Source: Bin80 sp026708685 (GTDB lineage Bacteria > Bacteroidota > Rhodothermia > Rhodothermales > Bin80). Taken from it: 64,000 nt of DNA. Numbering within the stretch: the first letter of the stretch is position 1; every line of letters starts with the position of its first letter. The DNA lies in NCBI GenBank assembly GCA_965200955.1, contig OZ241742.1:1364001-1428000 (forward strand), written 5' to 3'. The notes beneath the pieces were generated by a model. The model saw only the letters and a program-made list of their open reading frames with translations, was not told where the DNA came from and did no database searches. Of this stretch, positions 56,726 through 64,000 are shown piece by piece. The position numbers and the translations under genes are program-made.

Positions 56726-59680
56726 ATGGGTAAAACACATGAAATGATCTTTAATTCTGAAATGGCGAAGGCTCTGAGGAGAGTCAAATCGTCATGGAGG
56801 GAGCACCCAAACTCTATATCCGCAGAGGAGACTGGGAAGGTACGAGGGCAAAGAAATAAAAGACCTGACCTTATTATCACCGATGGAATTCTTCCCCCCG
56901 TCATCATTGAATCATCATATAATGCCAGAGATGCTGATAAGGATGCTCAAAGCCGGCTAGGGTTACGATTAACTCAATCAAATCATCTCGTTCACTCCTG
57001 CATAGCCCTACATATACCCGCCTCATTCCAGAAGACACCTTCCTATGAAATCGTTGATACAATTATAGGGGGTGTCGAATTGAGATATGCAGTCCATAGA
57101 GACGAAGAAAATGGGGGCAGATGGCCCAAAGACGGATATATATCTGGGAATGTTTACGACTTAATTCGAATCATACCATCCCTTGCCTTATCCCAGGAAC
57201 GCGTGTCCCAGGTGAGCCAACAGGTTGCAGATTTGGTGAAAAATGCCGCGAATATCCTCATGTTCGAGCTGTCTGATGACCATCAAGAGCTCCTGTCGAA
57301 TCACCTACTTCAACGTTCACCTGTTGAGGGGATTCAAACGATGATGCTCATGTGGTTAAATGCGTTGCTAGTTCAGCAACGTCTAGCGGTGCAAGGGGTT
57401 GACGTTAAGGAGGGGGAGAAAATTCCGCATGTAGACCCGCTCAATACCGATCCCTTGATGCACCTAAATATCTGGACAAAGATACGCGACAGGAACTGGC
57501 GGTCTATCTTTAAACCAGCAATAGATGTTCTGGAAGAATCCCTGAAGCTGAATGCTGGGGCAACGAAAAGGTCTCTATGTAAACTTGTTGAGTGTGTCAG
57601 GGAGGTTGAGGACTCTCAGTTAGGATTGCATATTAGTGTCGGTGCAGAACTTTTTCCGAAGCTTAGCGTGGATCGCAAGAGAGCGGCACAGTTCTATACC
57701 CTGCCAGCGGCGGCCGAGATGCTGGCGCATCTGACGATCCTTGATGCGGGCTTAACCAAAGAGGAGTGGAAAAATACAAGGCTATTTGACCATCGAAAGG
57801 TCGCAGATCTGGCTTGTGGCACTGGAACACTACTTCGTGCAGGATACCGTCGCGTCCGTCAAATACATGAACAACATAGTCTGGATCATTCAGATGTATT
57901 TACCATGCACAGACTGTCTATGGAGGGAGGCTTAATTGGGGTAGATATATCTCCGATCGCCGCTCATTTGACAACATCTTCTCTTGCTTCTTTGGGGGTA
58001 GGGGACACCTATGGAGACACTCAGATCGGCTGGGTTGAGGTTGGGGCGGAGGATGGTCAGACGGGTGCATTAGAATTTTTTGATGTAGATAGGCTTACAG
58101 ATATCTTCTCTCGCTCAGGAGTTGAGCAGCTCTCGGGAACTGATCAGGTCACAAACTCATCTGTGCATGTCCCGCATGGGGGGATTGATTGGGTGCTCAT
58201 GAATCCACCCTATTCCAGAACTCGAAAAAATCAGTCTACTTTTGATATCGCAGGGCTCTCAGAGGATGAGCGTTCATCTTGCCAGAAACGCTGGGGGGAA
58301 CAACTACGCAAGCGCACCGCAAATAAAACAGCGGGAATGGGTGCCTCGTTCCTTTTGCTGGGAAGTCTAAAATGTAAGTATAATACTGGAAGAATCGGTT
58401 GCGTCCTTCCCCTAACTGGGGCATTCGTTCCTTCATGGGCGGAGATCAGACGAATGGTGGAACATGAGTTTAAAGAGATCATTGTCATCACCGGTCCACC
58501 GCGAGAATCTATCTCATCGGATACGAATCTTCCAGAAATGTTGCTCGTGGCAACGAAAAGACAAAGGCGAACGGTCAACCCCAACATCTCCGCTCCGCCC
58601 ACCCCGATTTATTGTTGCACCCTGCGGGGAGTACCCCGAAGGTATGGAGAGGCCAGCGAGACCGCTAAATCTATCCTTTCCACAGTTGAAAAGATGGAGA
58701 CGGCCCATAGTGACTACTATCCTATTAAAATTGGGAACGACGAAGTTGGGATAGCAGTCCGCTTTATGTCTCAAAGTGGTGCACCATGGAATCCACTCGG
58801 GGCTTTGGATGGTGCTCTTTCCAGTGCTTGCAACTCTCTGATTGATGGAGAAATAAAATGGGATGGAGAAACATTCATGATCAACTTGCCGATGTCAACC
58901 ATTGGAGATGTCTTTGAAGTTGGGCCAACCCACCACATGATAGGACACCCCCACACTTCAAAATCCAAGATAGGTGCTTTTGAGTTCCATCCGATTCCAG
59001 TGACGACTGATGCACGCGGCAAAGATTCTGCTCTTTGGAAAAATGACTGGAAAATTCAGAATAGCCTTGTCGTTGCCCCTACCCACTATGGCATCCCCGT
59101 GTTGGGGGAATCACAGTCCAATCAGGAAGAGCTCAGCAAGATCAGACAGATGCGTACCACACTGTTTTATAACAGGTCCATCCGGTGGACATCACAATCT
59201 TTGCTTGCTGCGTCAACAGATATAAAATCTCATGGGGGAAGTGCTTGGGCACCTCTACGACATGACGATATGAGAGTCTTAAAAATGTTTTCGCTTTGGG
59301 CAAACTCCATCATGGGATTCATGATGAATTGGACATGTAGTCAACGAATGCCTGGGAGATCAAGGTGCCAGATCAATGCGATCAGATCTATTCCATGCCC
59401 TGATTTCAGCAAATGCAGTGATGCCCATTTAGACTATGCTTCAGTGCAATTTGACCGATTAAAACAGAAGCATATACTCCCGGCATGCGAAGCCCACCAT
59501 GACGATGTTCGCATAGAAATTGATCATGTGGTCACGGAAATCGTTACGTCGGGGAGTCTAAAGATTAGGGAAGCGGTCAAGTCTCTTCGCTGGCTCTGGT
59601 GCAATGAACCATTTATTCACAACGACAAAAAAGCAGCAATAGAGGCTCTAAAGTCCATCTCCAAGAACCTTCCTTCGTAA
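56726..59680 (+). CDS. Large N-6 DNA methylase with N-terminal nuclease-like part
   Basis: A 984-residue DNA adenine methylase. The SAM motif DLACGTGT (361-368) and catalytic NPPYSR (493-498) are clear. An N-terminal region with RPDLII..PVIIESSYN (about 47-66) has the spacing of a PD-(D/E)xK nuclease strand pair, D48 and E62, but a serine replaces the usual lysine, so cutting activity is uncertain. The C-terminal 400 residues should hold the target-recognition domain. It resembles single-chain type IIG enzymes or stand-alone defence methylases. An IS1595 relic sits 30 bases upstream, suggesting a mobile origin. Confidence 0.82.
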   Translation: MGKTHEMIFNSEMAKALRRVKSSWREHPNSISAEETGKVRGQRNKRPDLIITDGILPPVIIESSYNARDADKDAQSRLGLRLTQSNHLVHSCIALHIPASFQKTPSYEIVDTIIGGVELRYAVHRDEENGGRWPKDGYISGNVYDLIRIIPSLALSQERVSQVSQQVADLVKNAANILMFELSDDHQELLSNHLLQRSPVEGIQTMMLMWLNALLVQQRLAVQGVDVKEGEKIPHVDPLNTDPLMHLNIWTKIRDRNWRSIFKPAIDVLEESLKLNAGATKRSLCKLVECVREVEDSQLGLHISVGAELFPKLSVDRKRAAQFYTLPAAAEMLAHLTILDAGLTKEEWKNTRLFDHRKVADLACGTGTLLRAGYRRVRQIHEQHSLDHSDVFTMHRLSMEGGLIGVDISPIAAHLTTSSLASLGVGDTYGDTQIGWVEVGAEDGQTGALEFFDVDRLTDIFSRSGVEQLSGTDQVTNSSVHVPHGGIDWVLMNPPYSRTRKNQSTFDIAGLSEDERSSCQKRWGEQLRKRTANKTAGMGASFLLLGSLKCKYNTGRIGCVLPLTGAFVPSWAEIRRMVEHEFKEIIVITGPPRESISSDTNLPEMLLVATKRQRRTVNPNISAPPTPIYCCTLRGVPRRYGEASETAKSILSTVEKMETAHSDYYPIKIGNDEVGIAVRFMSQSGAPWNPLGALDGALSSACNSLIDGEIKWDGETFMINLPMSTIGDVFEVGPTHHMIGHPHTSKSKIGAFEFHPIPVTTDARGKDSALWKNDWKIQNSLVVAPTHYGIPVLGESQSNQEELSKIRQMRTTLFYNRSIRWTSQSLLAASTDIKSHGGSAWAPLRHDDMRVLKMFSLWANSIMGFMMNWTCSQRMPGRSRCQINAIRSIPCPDFSKCSDAHLDYASVQFDRLKQKHILPACEAHHDDVRIEIDHVVTEIVTSGSLKIREAVKSLRWLWCNEPFIHNDKKAAIEALKSISKNLPS

Positions 59681-60012
59681 GCAGTCCTACCGGAATCTCG
59701 GTGTGAATTGACGACCTTATGGATGAATCACCGCGTAATCTCAGATACGAAAAAGTCATTTATGGGAGGTACTACTACAGACCAAGACAAACTGGTATTC
59801 TCTCATGCGAATTATAGAATTGATCATTCTCAAATGAACACATCTGAAACAAAGCCCTATCATTTTTGTGTGATTGACATTGTGGGTATGAATTCATGGA
59901 TCGGTGACCATTGATGTAAATAGGTTCCTATGATCCTATTCTCCATCCATGAAACCATGTTCAGAGTGCACTGTCATAAGGGGCCATGATTTAACTGAAG
60001 AAAAGCATTGAT
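59681..60012. other. Intergenic, nothing recognised
   Basis: About 330 bases after the methylase gene. The plus-strand frame at 59708-59914 is not supported by composition or homology. No repeat or RNA was seen. Confidence 0.4.
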
Positions 60013-61212
60013 ATGGAGTTTTCTGCATCCTATCCAGCGAGACTAAATCAACATTTAGTCAGCCGGAAAAAACAATTTTACGCAATCAATTCGGATTTGA
60101 AAGAGTATCTACAACGATATAGAAGGGTGAAAACGCGCGGTGTTCGTTATCAGGATCTCTCCAGATATGTGGAGTCGGTTCCCCTCTATGATGAAGACGG
60201 AAATGATACGCTGTGGGCGAGTTTAATTTACCAGCCCAATGAGCAGAGAGAAATTGACCATGATTTAGTGGTCACCTACGCAGATCTCCGAGGTCATGGA
60301 GATCTCTCGATCATCCAGCACCTGTATGTGGATCGGGTTGATCTGTGTTTATATGGAAATACTCTTCCTTATCGGGTTCGGATTGTCAATGCCCTCAATG
60401 AGAATTTTGACTATTACTATGTCAAGCGTACTGATGCCAATCGCATCTACGGGTTAGAACTTGAGCACCTACTCTCTCCAAGTAGGATTCAGTACTTCGT
60501 TCGGGATGACACCATCATAGAGGATCATATTGTTGGGGTGCCGGGTGATGTCTTTTTGTCTTCTTCCATGCCGCAGAACCGTTTTGATCTGGTGCGTCTT
60601 GCCAAACAATTCGTCAAGTTTGACACGCGCTGTTTGTTACAGCTATTAGGAGATATGCATGCGGGAAACTTTGTCGTGGATGTGACACGTGATTTTGAGA
60701 AACATCATTACCGTTTTCGGCCCATTGATTTTGATCAGCAGAGCCATCATCGTAACATAGATGTCTATCGGCCCCAAGCTTATGAGAGGAATGCTCTTTT
60801 TGTGGATGCCGTAAGAAATGTGCTTCCCCCGGCGGCCATTGCCCAATACCGTAAAGAAGAGCGTGCTTTAATGAGACATCGTGTCAATGTGAGTGATGGG
60901 CGGGTGCATGCACTTCTGGAAGTGATGAAAAAAGATCATATTGCTTCCCCAAATCATGTTCATACTCTTGCGACAAGTCTGGCTGGATATCACGGGGATG
61001 AGCACTTCAATGATTGTATGTACATGGGGGAGCTGGTCTACAAGTCAATCATGAGACTGGATTATCGGCCAACGGGTCAAGAGGTGCGGATTCTTGTAGA
61101 TGACGCTGCCGATGAGGACATCATTGAAGAAAAGGATTCTGATGGCGTTCCAAGCCAATCTGAGTTGATGGGCCATGACCCGGATACACCGTCATCAGAT
61201 CAGGAAGCGTAA
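60013..61212 (+). CDS. Unknown protein with kinase-like motif set
   Basis: A 399-residue soluble protein that I could not place in a known family. Its motifs recall atypical kinases of the aminoglycoside-kinase/HipA type: a lysine in YYYVKRT (K138), an acidic helix (ELEHLL, 149-154), a catalytic-loop-like GDMHAGN (213-219) and an IDFD metal site (238-241). Order and spacing fit the protein-kinase-like fold. The substrate, if any, is unknown. The C-terminal tail is acidic and disordered (about 365-399). The 3' end overlaps the convergent MBL gene by 92 bases. Confidence 0.7.
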   Translation: MEFSASYPARLNQHLVSRKKQFYAINSDLKEYLQRYRRVKTRGVRYQDLSRYVESVPLYDEDGNDTLWASLIYQPNEQREIDHDLVVTYADLRGHGDLSIIQHLYVDRVDLCLYGNTLPYRVRIVNALNENFDYYYVKRTDANRIYGLELEHLLSPSRIQYFVRDDTIIEDHIVGVPGDVFLSSSMPQNRFDLVRLAKQFVKFDTRCLLQLLGDMHAGNFVVDVTRDFEKHHYRFRPIDFDQQSHHRNIDVYRPQAYERNALFVDAVRNVLPPAAIAQYRKEERALMRHRVNVSDGRVHALLEVMKKDHIASPNHVHTLATSLAGYHGDEHFNDCMYMGELVYKSIMRLDYRPTGQEVRILVDDAADEDIIEEKDSDGVPSQSELMGHDPDTPSSDQEA

Positions 61213-61762
61213 GTAACTGCTGAAAAATAGATTGCATTAGCAATCCCATATCTCCACCAGGGAGGTCGGTTCTGCCAATAGATTGATGAAACAGGACATC
61301 CCCCACGACTACAAACTGACTTGCATCATCCACAAAGCAGATAGAGCCAGGGGCATGTCCAGGTGTCTCAAGGATACGCCATTGAGTATCCCCAAACGAA
61401 ATCACATCCTGCTCATTAAGCCAATGTGTCGGCAGATCAATAGACTGTATAGTAAAACCATGCATCATGGCTTGGGTGGGTGCATTTTGAATCCATACGG
61501 ATGTGTCACGGTGTGCCTTCCATGAAAGGTTGAAGTGGCTTGAGAGTTGATTACATCCAAGAATATGATCCACATGTGCATGGGTTAATAACAGATGCTT
61601 TACCGTTAAGTCATGAGAGTTGATGTAGTTAATGATTTCTGAACACTCTGATTGATTGGAACAGCTGGCATCCACAATGACTGCTTCCGATTGGCTATGG
61701 CAGACATAGCTATTGGTCTGGAATGGGTTATGGGTGAATGATTTGACATGAGTCACTGGCAT
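61121..61762 (-). CDS. MBL-fold hydrolase, glyoxalase II-like
   Basis: A 213-residue metallo-beta-lactamase-fold hydrolase. The zinc motif HAHVDH (THAHVDHILG), the later histidine in TPGHAPGS, the aspartate in VVGDVLF and the last histidine in VYPGHGPS are present. Such enzymes cleave thioesters like S-lactoylglutathione or similar. I chose the ATG at 61762, four bases after the rsmI stop, rather than the one at 61801, which overlaps rsmI. The substrate is not known. Confidence 0.88.
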   Translation of the reverse strand: MPVTHVKSFTHNPFQTNSYVCHSQSEAVIVDASCSNQSECSEIINYINSHDLTVKHLLLTHAHVDHILGCNQLSSHFNLSWKAHRDTSVWIQNAPTQAMMHGFTIQSIDLPTHWLNEQDVISFGDTQWRILETPGHAPGSICFVDDASQFVVVGDVLFHQSIGRTDLPGGDMGLLMQSIFQQLLTLPDLMTVYPGHGPSTQIGLERHQNPFLQ

Positions 61763-61766
61763 AGGA

Positions 61767-62441
61767 TCATTGAAATTGAGGGGGTGCAAGGATGATGACA
61801 AATTCTCCTCTTACGGCCGATTTTTGGGCATAGAAATATAGCAGATGACCTAACTCGTCTCTATGAATTTCTTCAAACTTTTTGCTGAGTTCACGAGCGA
61901 TGGATGCCATACGTTTTTCTCCAACGACATGGATTAGATCATTCAGCGTACGAATCAGTCGATGTGGGCTTTCATACAGAACAATGGTACGGGTTTCGGT
62001 TCGGATTGCTTCCAATCGCTTTTTGCGTCCCTTACGTACGGGAAGAAATCCTTCAAAGACAAAACGGTCAGACGGCAATCCGCTTGCAGTAAGGGCAGGA
62101 ATCAGTGCGGTAGCACCGGGCAGTGATTCAATATGGATTTCTTCTTCCCAACACTTACGAACAAGATAAAAACCGGGATCGCTAAGCCCCGGTGATCCAG
62201 CATCGCTGATCAGAGCGATGTTCTGGCCAGCTTTCATACGTTCAATGAGTTGTGGACCTCTTGAGCGTTCATTATGATTATGATAGCTGATCGTTGGGGT
62301 CGCTATACCATGATGGGATAGAAGGACAGCGGAATTTCGTGTGTTCTCGCAGGCAATAAGATCCACAGAGCGTAACACATCAATGGCTCGGAGTGTGATG
62401 TCGGCTAAGTTTCCGATGGGAGTCGGAACTAGAAAAAGCAT
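61767..62441 (-). CDS. rsmI: 16S rRNA 2'-O-methyltransferase RsmI
   Basis: A 224-residue RsmI, which methylates the ribose of C1402 in 16S rRNA. The start LVPTPIGNLADITLRA, the ACENTRN site, the ALISDAGSPGLSDPG and FVFEGFLPVRKGRKK regions are conserved. I chose the ATG at 62441; an upstream ATG at 62474 adds an unlike, hydrophobic segment. It precedes the MBL gene by four bases, probably in one transcript. Confidence 0.95.
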   Translation of the reverse strand: MLFLVPTPIGNLADITLRAIDVLRSVDLIACENTRNSAVLLSHHGIATPTISYHNHNERSRGPQLIERMKAGQNIALISDAGSPGLSDPGFYLVRKCWEEEIHIESLPGATALIPALTASGLPSDRFVFEGFLPVRKGRKKRLEAIRTETRTIVLYESPHRLIRTLNDLIHVVGEKRMASIARELSKKFEEIHRDELGHLLYFYAQKSAVRGEFVIILAPPQFQ

Positions 62442-62665
62442 GAATGCTGAGAATGAACAAAAGAAATGGAGCAAAAGAAACTATCAAGATTCAATAAAAA
62501 TAAGCAATCTAAGATCAAATGAGGGTACACAATCTGGTTATAACCACAATCATACCTGATTCCAATTGATGGGTGGGTATTCCGATGATGAATGCTTTGT
62601 TTTTATGTCCATTATTATGACATGTAAAAATATTGAAAGGACGAATAGACTTTTTTGATATAAAC

Positions 62666-62699
62666 TTTGATGAAACTTACGAATCATTTCTTATCTTTG
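62666..62699 (+). promoter_or_regulatory. Bacteroidota-type promoter of the DUF262 gene
   Basis: TTTG at 62666-62669 is followed after 22 bases by TATCTTTG at 62692-62699, an exact fit to TTTG-N17-23-TAnnTTTG. The start codon is 29 bases further on. The match supports the FCB-lineage assignment. Confidence 0.65.
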
Positions 62700-62728
62700 T
62701 GTCTGAAACAAACGACATCGTTTCTATT

Positions 62729-64000
62729 ATGCCAACGATTAATATCATTCTTGCCAATGTAGAGGGTGAACAAATTACTCTTCCAAGTTTTCAGAGGGGG
62801 TATGTTTGGGGGCGAAGGCAAGTACGGGATCTTTTTGATTCGCTGTATAAAGGAAATCCGGTAGGAAGCCTGTTAACATGGCTTACGACTCGTGATGGGA
62901 ATAAGACGGAGTTACTACTTGATGGACAGCAACGAGTTACATCTCTCTACGGAGTCATCAAAGGTAAGCCTCCGAAGTTTTTCAGTGGAGATGCTTGGGC
63001 ATTCAAGGATCTCCACTTTCATGTACTTGATCAAAAATTTGAGTTTTATCAACCGATCAAAATGAAAGGAGATCTATACTGGTTTGATGTTACCAAAGTA
63101 ATGCAATCTGGTCCTAGTGGGATAGCTGATCTGATCAAAAATCAATTCGCTGAAAGTGAGCAACCTAACGATCTGCTGACAATTATGCAAGCCCTTAACC
63201 AGTTAGTTGGTATTGCTGACAAGAATTTTCATGTGGAGCAGATTGCCCATGAGAGTAAGGATGTTGACTGGGTTGTGGATATTTTTAACCGACTCAACAG
63301 TGCTGGAACGAGGCTTTCTAAAGGTGATTTGGCACTTGCAAAAATTTCTGCTCAATGGTCCAATGTTCGGAATGAAATGCGGAATGCGGTCGGAAAGTGG
63401 AACAAGCATGGTTTCTACTTTTCGTTAGATTGGCTTCTCAGATGTGTTAATGCTGTAGTCAATGGGGAGGCAGATTTCAAGCACCTACATAATACTGACA
63501 GGGAAGTATTTGAAAATGGACTTCATCGGACAATCAAATATGTGGATACTTTACTCAATCAGATTTCAGGTAAATTGGGACTTGATCACGACCGAGTATT
63601 GTTCGCAAAAAATGCGTTACCTGTATTGGTGAGACACTTAGAGTTATGCGATAGAACAAACATTGATGCTTCAGAGTGGAATCTAATCCTATATTGGTAC
63701 TTACATGTTGGTATACAAGGAAGATTTTCCACTTCATCAGAGGGAAGAATCAGACAAGATTTAGTCACATTAGACGGCACTTTGAGTGGTATAGAGAAAC
63801 TTATTTCAGAGATAGGTACATCTTGGGGGCGTCCACAAATTCTTCCCGCGGATTTTGATACTTGGTCAATTGGAGCACGCACATACCCTGCACTATATTG
63901 GATGACTCGTATGGGAAGTGCAAGAAATTTTTGTGATGGTAACGAGTTGAGGGCTGATTTAATAGGTAAAGGGGCTCAGTTGAATGTTCATCATATTTTT
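62729..64000 (+). CDS. DUF262 protein, GmrSD-type, partial
   Basis: An open frame of 424 codons from the ATG at 62729 with no stop before the window ends. It carries the DUF262 signature LPSFQRGYVWGRRQVRDLFD, the LLDGQQRVTSLYG motif and FNRLNSAGTRLSKGDLALAK. The last visible residues LNVHHIF look like the start of the HNH region (often VHHIFP). DUF262/DUF1524 proteins such as GmrSD are NTP-dependent type IV restriction enzymes against modified phage DNA. A defence role is likely. The C-terminus is missing. Confidence 0.88.
   Translation, partial: MPTINIILANVEGEQITLPSFQRGYVWGRRQVRDLFDSLYKGNPVGSLLTWLTTRDGNKTELLLDGQQRVTSLYGVIKGKPPKFFSGDAWAFKDLHFHVLDQKFEFYQPIKMKGDLYWFDVTKVMQSGPSGIADLIKNQFAESEQPNDLLTIMQALNQLVGIADKNFHVEQIAHESKDVDWVVDIFNRLNSAGTRLSKGDLALAKISAQWSNVRNEMRNAVGKWNKHGFYFSLDWLLRCVNAVVNGEADFKHLHNTDREVFENGLHRTIKYVDTLLNQISGKLGLDHDRVLFAKNALPVLVRHLELCDRTNIDASEWNLILYWYLHVGIQGRFSTSSEGRIRQDLVTLDGTLSGIEKLISEIGTSWGRPQILPADFDTWSIGARTYPALYWMTRMGSARNFCDGNELRADLIGKGAQLNVHHIF

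Noticed and set aside
59708..59914. 68-codon plus-strand frame after the methylase
   Set aside because: Short, with no homology or codon support.
32807..64000. One large defence island from 32.8 to 64 kb
   Set aside because: Restriction and nuclease genes are separated by long runs of housekeeping genes (accA, nadC, rsmI), so they do not form one island.

Overview
The window comes from a member of the Bacteroidota/Rhodothermota (FCB) lineage; no genus can be named from sequence alone. Supporting signs are a complete bat (aerotolerance) operon, a secreted glycosidase with a C-terminal tail of the type IX secretion type, large FG-GAP/UnbV lipoproteins, and two promoters that fit the Bacteroidota form TTTG-N17-23-TAnnTTTG. 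No rRNA, tRNA or CRISPR array was found.

Layout. 1-2.9 kb: an AAA+ ATPase followed by a decayed tandem copy, in visibly GC-richer DNA. 3.7-6.8 kb: the housekeeping unit dnaX-ybaB-recR (minus strand), with a small frameshifted ORF at its end. 6.9-8.8 kb: a STAS protein and a class III aminotransferase (plus). 8.8-11.5 kb: a gene-poor graveyard holding a group II intron-like hairpin, a possible MITE, IS-end-like repeats, a HicB/HicA pair with a broken hicA, a tandem duplication and ORF remnants. 11.5-18.8 kb: the bat operon (minus) without a moxR gene. 18.9-20.8 kb: YceI, purQ and a rhomboid protease (plus). 21-24.8 kb: a HEPN(Swt1-like)-TM-Sel1 protein and a small membrane protein. 25-32.6 kb: a polysaccharide-related export cluster with a GH53 galactanase, a lipoprotein, two CRTAC1-like lipoproteins and a relic of a third. 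32.8-37.9 kb: two tandem MmeI-like restriction-modification genes, one lacking its nuclease domain. 38.2-46.6 kb: a tightly packed minus-strand run, accA-nadC-amidohydrolase-sugar transferase-ABC-F-FG-GAP protein-pnuC. 46.7-49.7 kb: a secreted helix-hairpin-helix/HNH nuclease and small orphan genes. 49.7-55.5 kb: two membrane Ser/Thr kinases and a glycosyltransferase fused to a degenerate sugar-transferase region. 56-59.7 kb: an IS1595-type relic and a large stand-alone DNA methylase. 60-62.5 kb: a protein with a kinase-like motif set, an MBL hydrolase and rsmI. 62.7-64 kb: the start of a DUF262 (GmrSD-type) gene that runs off the window.

Themes. Several genes are tandem duplicates in which one copy has decayed (AAA ATPase, CRTAC1, MmeI-like). 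Three small reading frames are broken by what look like single-base changes or partial deletions, two of them at poly-A runs. Sel1 repeats placed beyond a single membrane span occur with two different N-terminal domains, a HEPN domain and a Ser/Thr kinase, which suggests a shared envelope-sensing design. Restriction or nuclease genes are scattered rather than forming one clean defence island.
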